In this document: positions 54,642 to 64,000 of the stretch, one piece after another
Numbering within the stretch: position 1 is the stretch's first letter
Layout: each line of letters starts with the position of its first letter
Source of the DNA: Torymus aiolomorphi
Taxonomy: Eukaryota > Arthropoda > Insecta > Hymenoptera > Torymidae
NCBI GenBank assembly: GCA_036365515.1
Contig: CM070874.1
Coordinates: 168,019,297 to 168,083,296, forward strand
DNA length: 64,000 bases
Direction of reading: 5' to 3'
The notes under the pieces: model-generated
Database searches by the model: none
Told to the model about the DNA's origin: nothing
The model's input: only the letters and a program-made list of their open reading frames with translations
Made by a program: the position numbers and the translations under genes

Positions 54642-56708
54642 CTAGAATGAAAAGATTTTTACTTCAGTTTTTTGTATGGGTGTTGGTTGGATATCGTTCG
54701 TTGAGTTAGGGGGTGATTTAGGAAGGGGTGGTAGGGGTCTCAGATTAAATGGTCTTTGTATTTTTAGTTCTTGTAATTGGAATTCCTCGTGTTTTTTAGT
54801 ACCGATTTTTCTTTGGATTGGCCTAGAGATTGTCGGTTTGCTGACTATTATTTCTCCTAGCTCGCCATTGCTTTTATTTTTTTCTCTTGTCTCATTAAGT
54901 TTGTTCAAAACTACTAGTAGATGCGTTATGGAGGTAAACATTGTCCCAAAAAGGTGTTTGGAACATCTATATAGTTTTTGTAATGTGTAACCTCGTATTA
55001 CTGTATCTACTAACATTTTTATTAACTGTAGTAGGATTAGAGTCATTATAATTCCGGAACTATATGTTCCATATTCTTTGTATTTCTCTAGTAGTTTTTT
55101 CCAAGTATTTTCAGCAATGTTAGTTAATGTTCTTTCTGTGAGAAGATTACTCATGATGTCATCTTTTGCAGAATTTTCGCTTCGTGTAAACTTTGTTATT
55201 GTGTTTATTATAGATTTTTTTTCCATCGGGTAAAGTAGTCTTTCCTGAAAATGTTCCAAGTCTTGTTGTGTATATATCCCACTAGTTGCTAGTGAGGTTA
55301 ATTTTTCTGGGGTCCAATTTTTTATTATTTTTGGTTTAAAGGTGGTTATGTTTTTTTCAACCTTTCTAGGTGTGGGTGTTAGACTTATCCAGTTATTATC
55401 TATTTTGTAGTACGGTGGAATTATTGTATCACAGTCGATTTGAGTTCCTGTTCTTATTAAAATATGAGTTTTTGGTGTAAGAAACCAAGTAGTATTTCTA
55501 GCTGTAACAGGAAGTTCTTCGTAACATTCTTTTGTATGCTTGATTTTTACGTTGATAGAGGTGCATTTTATTACATGTATTGCTTCCCCTGCGAGTCGTG
55601 CAAGGTATCCTGGTTTTTGCATTACATTGTATGCAAATTCATCTGGGGAATGGGAGGCTAAGGATAAGGAATTTAGAATTTCCTTTCTTTCTAATTCACA
55701 TATTTTTGTTAAAATGTTTAAATATAAGCTTTTAAATTGCGCCCGAAAATGTTTTTCTACATGAACAAATTTCGCATTTGTATACGCAAAAATATCTATG
55801 TTGATTAAATCTCGCTGGTGACTCACATCGTTATCGAATAGTACATTTACGTTGGTTTTTTCGTAAATAAATAATTTAGGGTGTTCCGTTTTTGTTATAA
55901 TTCTGTCGCAAAACTTAATACTTCCTACAGCATTTAAAGAAAAAGATATATCGTAAGTATTTATTGTATACATTATTTCCTGGTTTGGTGATAATGTTTT
56001 TGTTACGGTGCCCTTAAATAGAACATCATATTTGTTATCAAAACAGTTTTCGTTTGGAAAATGCGACCAAAATGTGTAACCGGCTTGAATGTCTATGCAA
56101 TGCTCGTCTGAGAATTTGCATGTCGTTCCTGAATTTAAATGTAATTTATTATTATTTAAATTTACCTTTGCGTATTCTTCCGTAAGTGTAATTTTTATGA
56201 GTCCTTGAACAAGAACATTATCCCAACTTCCATAATCATCCGCGTAGGTGCCTCCCGAACAAGATTTCCCTTCGATTTTTCCTGCGACGTCTATTCCTAC
56301 TGTTTTGGTTTCGTTTATTTTAATATTTGCTATTGTGTGAAGGTTGTCATATTTAAATATTCCTGTATTGTGTAGAAATTTACATTGTTCAGCGCTAATG
56401 TCGTATAAATATTCCTGTAGGCCGTTTTCAACTGGACCTAAGTGGCTGAACAGTCCGCAGTGATATATTGTTCGTCTTATTTCTATTTTGCATTGCATTA
56501 CGTGATTTGTTTTGAATTCCGCTAATTGTAGTAATTGTATGGTCGTATTTGTTATTACTAAATCTTCCTCGTGAAAATTACAGTCTCCGTTGTCTACGAG
56601 AGAGTACGTTGTTACTGTTGGGTCAGTAGAACCGCAATCGAATCCAATTATTGCTTGGTTTGGTTGTAGTAAATTATATATAAAAAAAATTTTTAGTAAC
56701 TCCATCAT
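54642..56708 (-). CDS. env: Envelope glycoprotein, chuvirus-like class III type
   Basis: Intact 688-codon frame, starting 33 bases after the pol stop. It has a hydrophobic N-terminal signal (LLKIFFIYNLL), then an ectodomain beginning IIGFDCGSTDPTVTTYSLVD with many cysteines. Near residue 360 it has PGYLARLAGEAIHVIKC, then CYEELPVTARNTTWFLTPKT. A C-terminal membrane segment (SSGIIMTLILLQLIKMLV, about residues 565-582) and a ~100-residue basic, Pro-rich cytoplasmic tail follow. These blocks match glycoproteins of chuvirus-like negative-strand RNA viruses and of some insect Gypsy and BEL elements, not the baculovirus-F type Env of classic errantiviruses. It would mediate particle entry. No typical furin site is evident. 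It is the longest unbroken frame of the element. Confidence 0.75.
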   Translation of the reverse strand: MMELLKIFFIYNLLQPNQAIIGFDCGSTDPTVTTYSLVDNGDCNFHEEDLVITNTTIQLLQLAEFKTNHVMQCKIEIRRTIYHCGLFSHLGPVENGLQEYLYDISAEQCKFLHNTGIFKYDNLHTIANIKINETKTVGIDVAGKIEGKSCSGGTYADDYGSWDNVLVQGLIKITLTEEYAKVNLNNNKLHLNSGTTCKFSDEHCIDIQAGYTFWSHFPNENCFDNKYDVLFKGTVTKTLSPNQEIMYTINTYDISFSLNAVGSIKFCDRIITKTEHPKLFIYEKTNVNVLFDNDVSHQRDLINIDIFAYTNAKFVHVEKHFRAQFKSLYLNILTKICELERKEILNSLSLASHSPDEFAYNVMQKPGYLARLAGEAIHVIKCTSINVKIKHTKECYEELPVTARNTTWFLTPKTHILIRTGTQIDCDTIIPPYYKIDNNWISLTPTPRKVEKNITTFKPKIIKNWTPEKLTSLATSGIYTQQDLEHFQERLLYPMEKKSIINTITKFTRSENSAKDDIMSNLLTERTLTNIAENTWKKLLEKYKEYGTYSSGIIMTLILLQLIKMLVDTVIRGYTLQKLYRCSKHLFGTMFTSITHLLVVLNKLNETREKNKSNGELGEIIVSKPTISRPIQRKIGTKKHEEFQLQELKIQRPFNLRPLPPLPKSPPNSTNDIQPTPIQKTEVKIFSF

Positions 56709-56741
56709 GTCCTATAACAGAAAATTATGTTATTATTCTTA

Positions 56742-59700
56742 TTATTTTACAAGACTTAATTTGTTCGAATGAACTGTTTTTGCTTTTCCGTTGTAGTTTA
56801 TAGTAATATTGTTATTTGCATTTATTTTTATTATGTCAAACGGACCTTGATAATGATTTTGTTCAAGTTTTCCCGGTTTTGGTTCTTTTAAGAGCCATAC
56901 CTTGTCTTCTTTTTTAAGTTGTATCGGGTTTATAAGTTTGTCATAATGAGTTTTTGATTTTTGTTTTGAAATTATTAAGTTATTTCTAGCTAACTCAGTA
57001 GTTGTAGTAATGTTTTTTATTAATTTTTCTAAATACCCGTTATAGGTTGGTAATAATTCCGATCTTTTAATTGGTTCGCTAGATGGAACTCTTGCAGGAT
57101 AAGCAAAAACAAGTTCGTATGGTGTAAATTTATGACTACTATGTACGCTTGTATTATAATGAAGTTGTGCAAATTCTATTAATTCGTCCCATTCGTATTT
57201 TTTTGTTGAAAAATTTTTTAGATATTCGCATAGTCGGTGGTGTGCCCTTTCTAAGGATCCATTTGATTGTGGCGAAAATGCTGTTGTTTCAATTTTTTTG
57301 AATTTGAATCTTTTAGCTATTTGTTTAATAAGATTACTTGTGAAATTTGTTCCTCTATCGGTTAGTACTATTTTTGGTGAGCCAAATATACATATAAAAT
57401 TTTTTATAAAAGCGTTTGATACTGATTCCGCCGTTTGATCTTTTAAGCATGATAAAATTACAAATTTAGATAATTGATCTTGTATAGATAAAATATATTT
57501 ATTACTATTTTTAGTAGTGTTAAATGGACCTACGATATCCATAGCGATTTTATCAAAAGTTTTTGCTGGTGTGTCTGTGATAATCATTGGTTGTTTAGTT
57601 CTTTTACGTTTTAGTTTATTTCTTTGGCAAATTTCGCATTTATTCACTCTGTTCTGGATGTCTGATTTCAAATTTTCCCAAAAATATTTTTCTTTTATAC
57701 GATTGTAAGTTCTGTTTATGCCTGAATGCCCCCCTATTGTAGAGGAGTGATAAGTATCAAAAATTCTATTTCTATCGTTTATATTTACGTAATCTATATT
57801 ATTCAGACATATTATTACTTTAATTTTTGTGTTTTGAAAATTGTCTTTCAATAATTCTTCTATTTCTTCCCAACTTATGTTTAAAATTTCAATATTCCTT
57901 GATATGCTAAAAATGAATATCTTCTGTGTGTTCAAAATTTCTTTTAATTTTTGTATTAATTTTATTAAGTTTTCTTTAACTATTTTCGATGTTGCTGATG
58001 TATCGAGACATAGAATAAATATTTTCTTATTTTCAATATTAATTATATCTATTTCGCCCTTTTTTAAGTTTGTATTTATTTTTAAGTTTTTATTTTTGAT
58101 TAATAAGTTAGTATTCTCGTCTAATGTTTGGTGTTCATGTGATATAAGATGCACAATGTTGTCGTTTCTAAGTTGTATTGCGTTTTTTGAATATATTATG
58201 TTTTGTTGCGTTTGCGTTGTTGTGCCGTTGTTGTTTTTGCTATTTTTATCTTTTTTTCTGTTTTTGTGTACCAGCTGTAGTTTTCCTTGATCTTCCCCCT
58301 TTTTGTTGAGTTTTTGACTGAACTTTATTCGTTTCGCTTGTTTTATCAGTTTCGTTTGGTGATCCTATGTTAGTATTTAATTTGTTTCTTTTTTGTGCTC
58401 TTGTAATTACGAAAACTTCTATGGGATTTCGGGACAGTGCGTCTGCGTTAGCATTTTGTTTCCCTGGTTTATACACGATATCAAAATCATAATCAGATAG
58501 TTTTAATCTCCATTTTTGAACTCTAGCGTTGTTGTCAGCTGTTTTTAACCACAATAAAGGTTTGTGATCTGTGACGATTGTAAATTTCGTTCCATATATG
58601 TAATTTTTAAATGTTTTTACTGCAAACATTATAGCTAATGCTTCTTTTTCGTAGGTATGATATTTAATTTCAGCTTTATGTAAGCTTCTTGATGCATAAG
58701 CAATTGCTGGGTCTTTACCTATTATTCCTTGTGATAAAATTGCACCTAAAGCAAAGTTTGAAGCATCTGATGTAATAATAAATGATTCGTCGAAATGTGG
58801 ATATGCCAAAACTGGTGCTGTACATAGTAAATATTTAATTTCATCAAAGGCTATTTGTTGATCTTTTTCCCAATGAAATTTTACGTCTTTTTCTAGTAAT
58901 ATATTTAAAGGTTTTGTTATCTTTGCATAGTTTTTTATATGTCTTCTCTAGTAATTCGAAAGTCCTAAAAATTCTCTAATATTTCTAATGTTTTTAGGTA
59001 TTGGAAATTTATTTACTGCTTCTACCTTTTTTAGATCTGGTTTTATGCCATGTTCGCTTATAATATGTCCTAAATAACATACTTCTTTTTTTAAAAATTC
59101 GCATTTTTCCGGTTCTAATTTTAAATTAGCTTCTCTTAATTGTTGTGCAACTATACTGAATCTTTCGTTTGTTTCGTCTATAGTCTTTCCAAAAATTATT
59201 ATATCGTCAATAAAGACAAAGCATATTTTACCTATTAAATCGCCTAAGACTGTATTCAGAACTCTTTGAAATGTACGCGGCGAATTTTTTAATCCGAAAG
59301 GCAAAACATGAAATTCAAAGCGTCCTAATGGATGTATACTAAAGGCCGTTTTATGTGTGTCTTTTGGTTTCATGGGAATTTGGTGAAACCCTGATTTTAA
59401 ATCTATGACATGATAAAATTTTGTTTTTCCCAATTGATCAAAAATTTCTGTAATATTTGGAAGTAAGTAAGGATCCGATATTTTTTTTTCATTTAATTTA
59501 CGATAATCTATGACTAAACGCCATCGTTTTTGTCCGTTTACTAGTTGTTTTTTTTCTACAATCCATGCTGGAGCGTTGAAAGCACTTTTTGAATTTCTTA
59601 CCAGATTATTTTTTATTAATTTTTTTGTTTCTTCTACAGCCACTTCCTTTAGCTTTGTGGTAAAGGAAATTGTTTTACGTATACAGGTTTATCATCTATT

Positions 59701-60995
59701 AAGTTAATTTCATGTTGTTCTACGTTACATGATCCTAAACTGTCGCCCTCTAACCAGAATATGTCTTTATTTTTCATTACTAAATTTTTAATAATTATTT
59801 TATTATTTTCAGGTAAGTTTTCGTAACGGATTTTTTTGAGTAATTCTTCCTCGCGGTCTGATTTTTTATTTGGGTCATTTTTTTCTATAAAATTTATTGA
59901 TCCTAAGTTTAAAATTTCATTTTCATCTATTTGCAAATCATCCGTTATTTGAAAACCGTCAGGCAAATAATCTATTTCGTAAGAGATAAAGTTATATTCT
60001 TTCTCGTTTCCATAAATTTTTTTATATTCTTCTAAATCAGCTTCAATATTCTTATTTATTATTGTTAAAAATTGTTTGTAGTCTGTTGGTTTGAATTCCT
60101 CAAAGTCCATTATTTCATCTTTATTTTCAAGAGCTATATTAATATTATTTATTAAAGATTTGATATTATTTTTGTTATTCTGTAAAATTGTTTCGTAATG
60201 TACATCTGCTTTGTCCTTGGGTAATATTTCGTCGAGAATTTTCCTCTGTAGTTCTATTTCCTCTTTGTTAAGTTCAGAGATGTGATTTAAGATTTGTGTT
60301 ATATCTTCATAAAATGTTATTTCTGAAGTTATTTTCATCTCTTTTTTGTTAATTAATTCAGGTTCATAGGATACAGAGCAAGTCACTTCTTCAGATTTCC
60401 CCGAATATTTATTTAACATTAGTTTTTCTAGCTTTATTTCCTCTTCAAATTCTAATTTTGCTTCTTGTTCTATTGGCATGTTTTCCGTTTCCTTAATAAA
60501 TGTTTGTCTTATTTCATTTCCCTGGGATTTATGGTTATTTGTAATTGTATTAAAAGAGCCTGTTTTTATCGTGTATCTTGGTTTCAATGCAATTTTACTA
60601 TTATTTAATTGTAAATAACCTTCATCTAGTCTTAACTTCTGTTCCGAGAGTATTTTAATACCTAGTATTCCATCGTAAGGGAGAGAAAATTCTTCAGGAG
60701 CTACATGAAAATCAATAAACAAATCATTAATTAGCATTTTTACTACTCCCAATGTTTCTATGGCCTTATCTGTGATGCCTGATAGCTGAATTTTCTTATT
60801 TTCTAATATTATGTATGGTGGTATTTGATTTTTCTCAATAATGTTTAACTGGGCTCCGCTATCTACGAGTAATTTGCATGATTTTGCGGTGTAAGGATTT
60901 TTTATTTCAATATACTGTAGTGCATTTTCTAATCTTAGAAAGTACATTGTAATTTTTGATGAAGTTAGTTTATTATTTTCATGTGTTGTGATCAT
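56742..60995 (-). pseudogene. pol: Gypsy pol: protease, RT, RNase H, integrase; two frameshifts, one stop
   Basis: The first frame (60995-59649) has the aspartic protease site LLVDSGAQLNII and a long linker. A frameshift near 59650 leads to RT (59643-58948): WRLVIDYRKLNEKKISDPY, FYHVIDLKSGFHQIPM, LPFGLKNSPRTFQ and FVFIDDIIIFG (catalytic DD present). TAG at 58950-58948 follows LGLSNY. The same frame continues with RNase H (FIITSDASNFALGAILSQG, YEKEALAIMFA, IVTDHKPLLW, NANADALSR). A frameshift near 58250 leads to integrase (58154-56742): HSS...H..CEICQ zinc module, MDIVGPF, LTDRGTNF and NGSLERAH as the D, D and E blocks, and NHYQGPFDI near the end. All domains are recognisable; the copy cannot make a full Pol. 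Confidence 0.9.
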
Positions 60996-61199
60996 TTGAG
61001 TATCTAACAGATTTTCTTCTTCGTTCTTCTTGATTAACGTATCAACTTCAACGTCTTTTATAGTTAATTTATTTTCTTGATTTTCTAACTCTAAGTTTTT
61101 TGTAGTTTTATCTGTTAATGTGATTGTTTTGATGTTCGTTTTATTGTCGAGTGTTTCGTTTTGTTTTCTTCTGATCCACTCGCTCTCAGAAGAATTTAA

Positions 61200-63588
61200 G
61201 CGTTTCCCGAATTTCGCTGTTCGTAGGTATTTTGCTGTGTCCTATAGCATTCTTCAAGTGAGTGAGTAAAATTTTTGCAGAGGCTGCAGAATTTTTCTAA
61301 TTTACCTTCTACTTGTTTCAATAACATACAATTTTCGATCGTATGTCCCCTTTTCCTGCAATAGGCACAAGTTGGTGCTGTTTCTGCCTTTTGTAATTTC
61401 CTACAATTTTCTATAGAATGTCCTGGGATTCTACAAAATTCACAATATAGTTTTTTCCTTTTTGCATGTTTATTTGTTGATTAAAATTCGTGTTTCTTGA
61501 ATGAAAATATTGTTGTTGCGTTTTATTTGTGAATCAATGTGAATTGTTATTGGTGTGATAATTGTTTCTGTTTTCCGGATTATTATAATTTGATTTGTTT
61601 ATTTTATAATTATTATTTATTGGTGAATCAGTGTTTCTATCTGGGCAATGCATTGCTGTATGTGTTGTTGCTTCACATATTTGACAATTTATTCTATTTC
61701 CGAATGCTTGTTGTCTACTTTGCATAGCCATAATTCCCGCTGTTTGGCAATCCGAGGTTTCGTGACCTTCTATAGCACAGATTGTGCACCATATCATTTT
61801 CCTCGTTACCTGACAGTATTTCATTACATGTCCGGGTTTATTGCACCTTTGACAGACTGCCGACGGGCAGTTCTTCATTGTGTGGCTCACGTTACCACAG
61901 AGCTCGCAACATTCCTCGGCGTTAGCACTTTTTTCGCACGTATTTGGGTCATGGCCTTTTTTTTGCATTTCCAACATAATTCATATTTTTTTTATAATCG
62001 GGCATTGTGTTACTGTGTGTCCCATGTTTTGGAAGTATTGACAATGGTTTCCCTGCATTTCGTTTAATCTACATGTATCTATTGAATGTCCACTTAAGCT
62101 ATAATAATTGCAAATTAATTCCATTTTATCTTTTACTGTATTACAAAAGTATGATAAGTGGTCTTTATTTTTACAATATATGCATCCTGCATTTACGCAA
62201 AACATTGCTTCATGAAATCTATCGTTACAAATTTGACAATGAAATGTTCTAGCTTCCTTTTTTATATTTAATTTCTCAGTATTGAATAGTATATTTGCTT
62301 TATCTTCTCTTAGTAATTTTTGTTTTTCGAGTCTTAATTCTATCTCTATTGCTTTTTTCATAGCGGCATGTGTACTATTCGGTTCGCCTAGTTCTACTCT
62401 TATTTCTTGTTTCAAACCGTTTTTAAAACTGTTTAATACATCATCTTCTAGTTGAGTTTTAAATATTTGTAATTGCTCTGTTGTAACGCCGTCCTCTATT
62501 TTTTATAGTTCTATTATATTTGTGCTTATTATTCGAATTTTATTTCCGTATTCTAATACTGATTCATTGGTTTTTTTAACCATTCTCCGTAATTTACCAT
62601 ATAATGTGTATAAGTCTTCTGTACAAGGGTAAATAGTTCTTATAGCGGTTATTAATTCTTCGATGTTCCCAATTGTTATTGTTCTTATTGCTTTATGTAT
62701 TTCCCCACGTAACTTCATTTTTTAAATTTGTACTAAATTTCGTTCGTCCGCCGCGTTAACAATGTTTTTTGCTTCTTTGAGTTTGTCGATATATTCTTCT
62801 GCTGTTATATTTTTTCCGTCAAATGTCGGTACCAATCCCAATATTTCTTTCAGTGGTAGTTTGAGTTGTTGATTTGCCATATTTATTTCGGGTTCTATTA
62901 TGGTTTTATTAATTTCCGATTCAACAGTATTATTTGTTTGGTTTAATACTTCTGTTTCTGTTTCTCTTCTTTCCTGTAGATCTGTTTTAGCTAAAATAAG
63001 ACTTTGTTCGTTTAGTATTCCGTCTATGTCCGTGTAGTCGCCTATTTCATCTACTGATGTATCTACTGTTTTATCAAAAAATGCAGAATCACGATTTAAT
63101 AATGTTGGCGTAAAATATTCTGTCGGTGACTCTAAATCCGATTTTGTTTGAGGTAAAAGTAAAGAATTTTTACAGTGATTTTGTGTTAAATTGTCTTGAT
63201 TTCCCAGTTGTTTGTTGTCTGATTTTTTTTTATTTCCTACTCTTGAGGTTGATTGAATGTCAATACTCGGTATTTCTAGTAATGTTTTATTATTATTTTT
63301 GTTGTCTTGTGATGCATTTGCGTATGTGTGTGGTGTAAAATCAATGAGGTCAATGTTTGAATTTTGCGAATTTGTCGCGATTTCTTTGTCAGATGTTCCT
63401 GTTCCTTCGTTTAATGGTTTTATATTTCGTGCGCGTGGAGGCGATCGTAGTATTTTAGAACTTCTTTGGAATATTTTACTTGATTCCCGGTTCCTTTCAC
63501 TTACTTTATCTTTTAAAATTGGATTTTCTGTAGTTTTACTTCTTGTTATTATTGGATTTTCTATATCCTTCTTATGTGACATTGGCAA
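61200..63588 (-). pseudogene. gag: Gypsy gag with twelve CCHC-type zinc knuckles, broken
   Basis: The frame from 63588 has a Ser/Thr/Asn-rich N-terminus and ENPIITRSK. The capsid-like region (LKLPLKEILGLVPTFDG, EEYIDKLKEAKNIV) is followed by in-frame stops at 62724-62722 and 62505-62503. Then comes a basic helical stretch and the zinc-knuckle array, from 62238 to about 61250. Ten knuckles are canonical C-x2-C-x4-H-x4-C (for example CQICNDRFHEAMFC, CIYCKNKDHLSYFC, CELCGNVSHTMKNC, CQRCNKPGHVMKYC, CEFCRIPGHSIENC, CAYCRKRGHTIENC). Two (CNYYSLSGHSIDTC and CQYFQNMGHTVTQC) have lost the second Cys. Homopolymer frameshifts lie near 61985 and 61955, and another break near 61500. Retroviral Gag usually has one or two knuckles. 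Confidence 0.8.
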
Positions 63589-63599
63589 TTTATTTACTT

Positions 63600-64000
63600 A
63601 TTCGCCAATTCTATATCTCTATTCTTAATGTTTTTCGTGTAATTCGATTTCTCATATTCTCATTTCTTGTTTATGTATAATATTTATCTATTCAATGATC
63701 ATTATTTTGTATTATTATTTCATTTTTCTCCTTCGTGTTGGATTTGTTTTATTTATTTCAATTTCTTTTTATTTATTCATTTGTTTATTTTTTTTTTCAC
63801 TAATATTTTAGTTATTTGTTTTTACTGATATTATTTAATTATTTGTTTCTTAATGTTTCCCTATATGAATTTTTCACTTTAAATTTCTTGTTTGTTAAAT
63901 ATATTTGCGTGATGCTATTTACTTATATATTTTGATTTATTTTGATTTTATCTTTATGTGAAATCTTTTTTTTTTTTTATATTCGTTTACGTTATTTGTA
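63600..64000. other. AT-rich 5' leader of the Gypsy element
   Basis: Upstream of gag on the minus strand. No frame or LTR edge is visible; the 5' LTR and primer-binding site must lie beyond 64000. Confidence 0.5.

Larger units (their letters stand above)
51976..64000 (-). mobile_element. Gypsy/errantivirus-like LTR retroelement with env (5' LTR outside window)
   Basis: In minus-strand order: gag (63588-61200), pol with protease, RT, RNase H and integrase (60995-56742), env (56708-54642), a 2-kb 3' region that carries an antisense spliced gene, a polypurine tract (52640-52629) and the 3' LTR (52628-51976). Gag and pol carry several stops and frameshifts; env is open. The element is inserted in the remains of a Penelope pseudo-LTR. 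Confidence 0.9.

Noticed and set aside
54676..54990. Plus-strand frame in the env tail
   Set aside because: Shadow of env; no splice or promoter support.

Overview
This is a gene-poor, AT-rich, eukaryotic (almost certainly insect) window made almost entirely of nested mobile elements. The evidence is GT-AG introns, TATA plus TCAGTT-type initiators, and transposase, LINE, Penelope, Polinton and envelope-bearing Gypsy families typical of arthropod genomes. I see no conserved host housekeeping gene, tRNA or rRNA. The species cannot be fixed from the sequence.

Layout. 1-2086: right half of a Tc1/mariner-type DNA transposon (DUF4817-like N-terminus plus DDE_3-like core). 2087-4500: mostly unassigned AT-rich sequence. 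4539-8760: two LINE remnants on the minus strand, one inserted in the other, with a MITE inside. 8860-10760: a dispersed repeat and a cluster of small inverted-repeat elements. 10815-11622: an acidic protein gene with a cysteine-rich tail. 12220-18345: a satellite array with 284-bp units, each made of two diverged ~142-bp halves, with a four-unit higher-order duplication. 18600-37290: a Polinton/Maverick on the plus strand. It carries a spliced protein-primed PolB gene, packaging ATPase, PLA2-like protein, chromodomain integrase, penton-like and major capsid proteins, adenain-like protease and several unnamed conserved genes. It is broken by frameshifts, stops and two transposon insertions, but four genes are still open. 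37369-38925: MITE, a foldback element with C21 and G25 arms, and a transposase relic. 38924-40316: a Penelope-like fragment between 65-bp inverted repeats. 40485-43521: a complete transposon of the same family as 1-2086, with ~590-bp inverted repeats and TA target duplication. 44915-51975: two Penelope-like elements with their pseudo-LTRs. They are interrupted by a 186-bp snapback retroposon and a GC-rich 1.28-kb LTR-like insertion. 51976-64000: most of a Gypsy-type retroelement on the minus strand (3' LTR, polypurine tract, env, pol, gag; the 5' LTR lies outside).

The most unusual items are these. (a) A clean three-exon gene with its own TATA/initiator promoter sits antisense in the 3' region of the Gypsy element. 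(b) The Gypsy Gag carries an array of twelve zinc knuckles. (c) The Gypsy env is an intact 688-codon chuvirus-like class III type glycoprotein in an otherwise broken element. (d) The Polinton PolB appears to be expressed from a five-exon gene whose first ORF looks like a separate gene. (e) The same in-frame TAA occurs at the same alignment position in two diverged transposases. (f) The satellite has a nested dimer and higher-order structure. (g) There is a filled/empty-site pair for the 40-kb transposon within the window.
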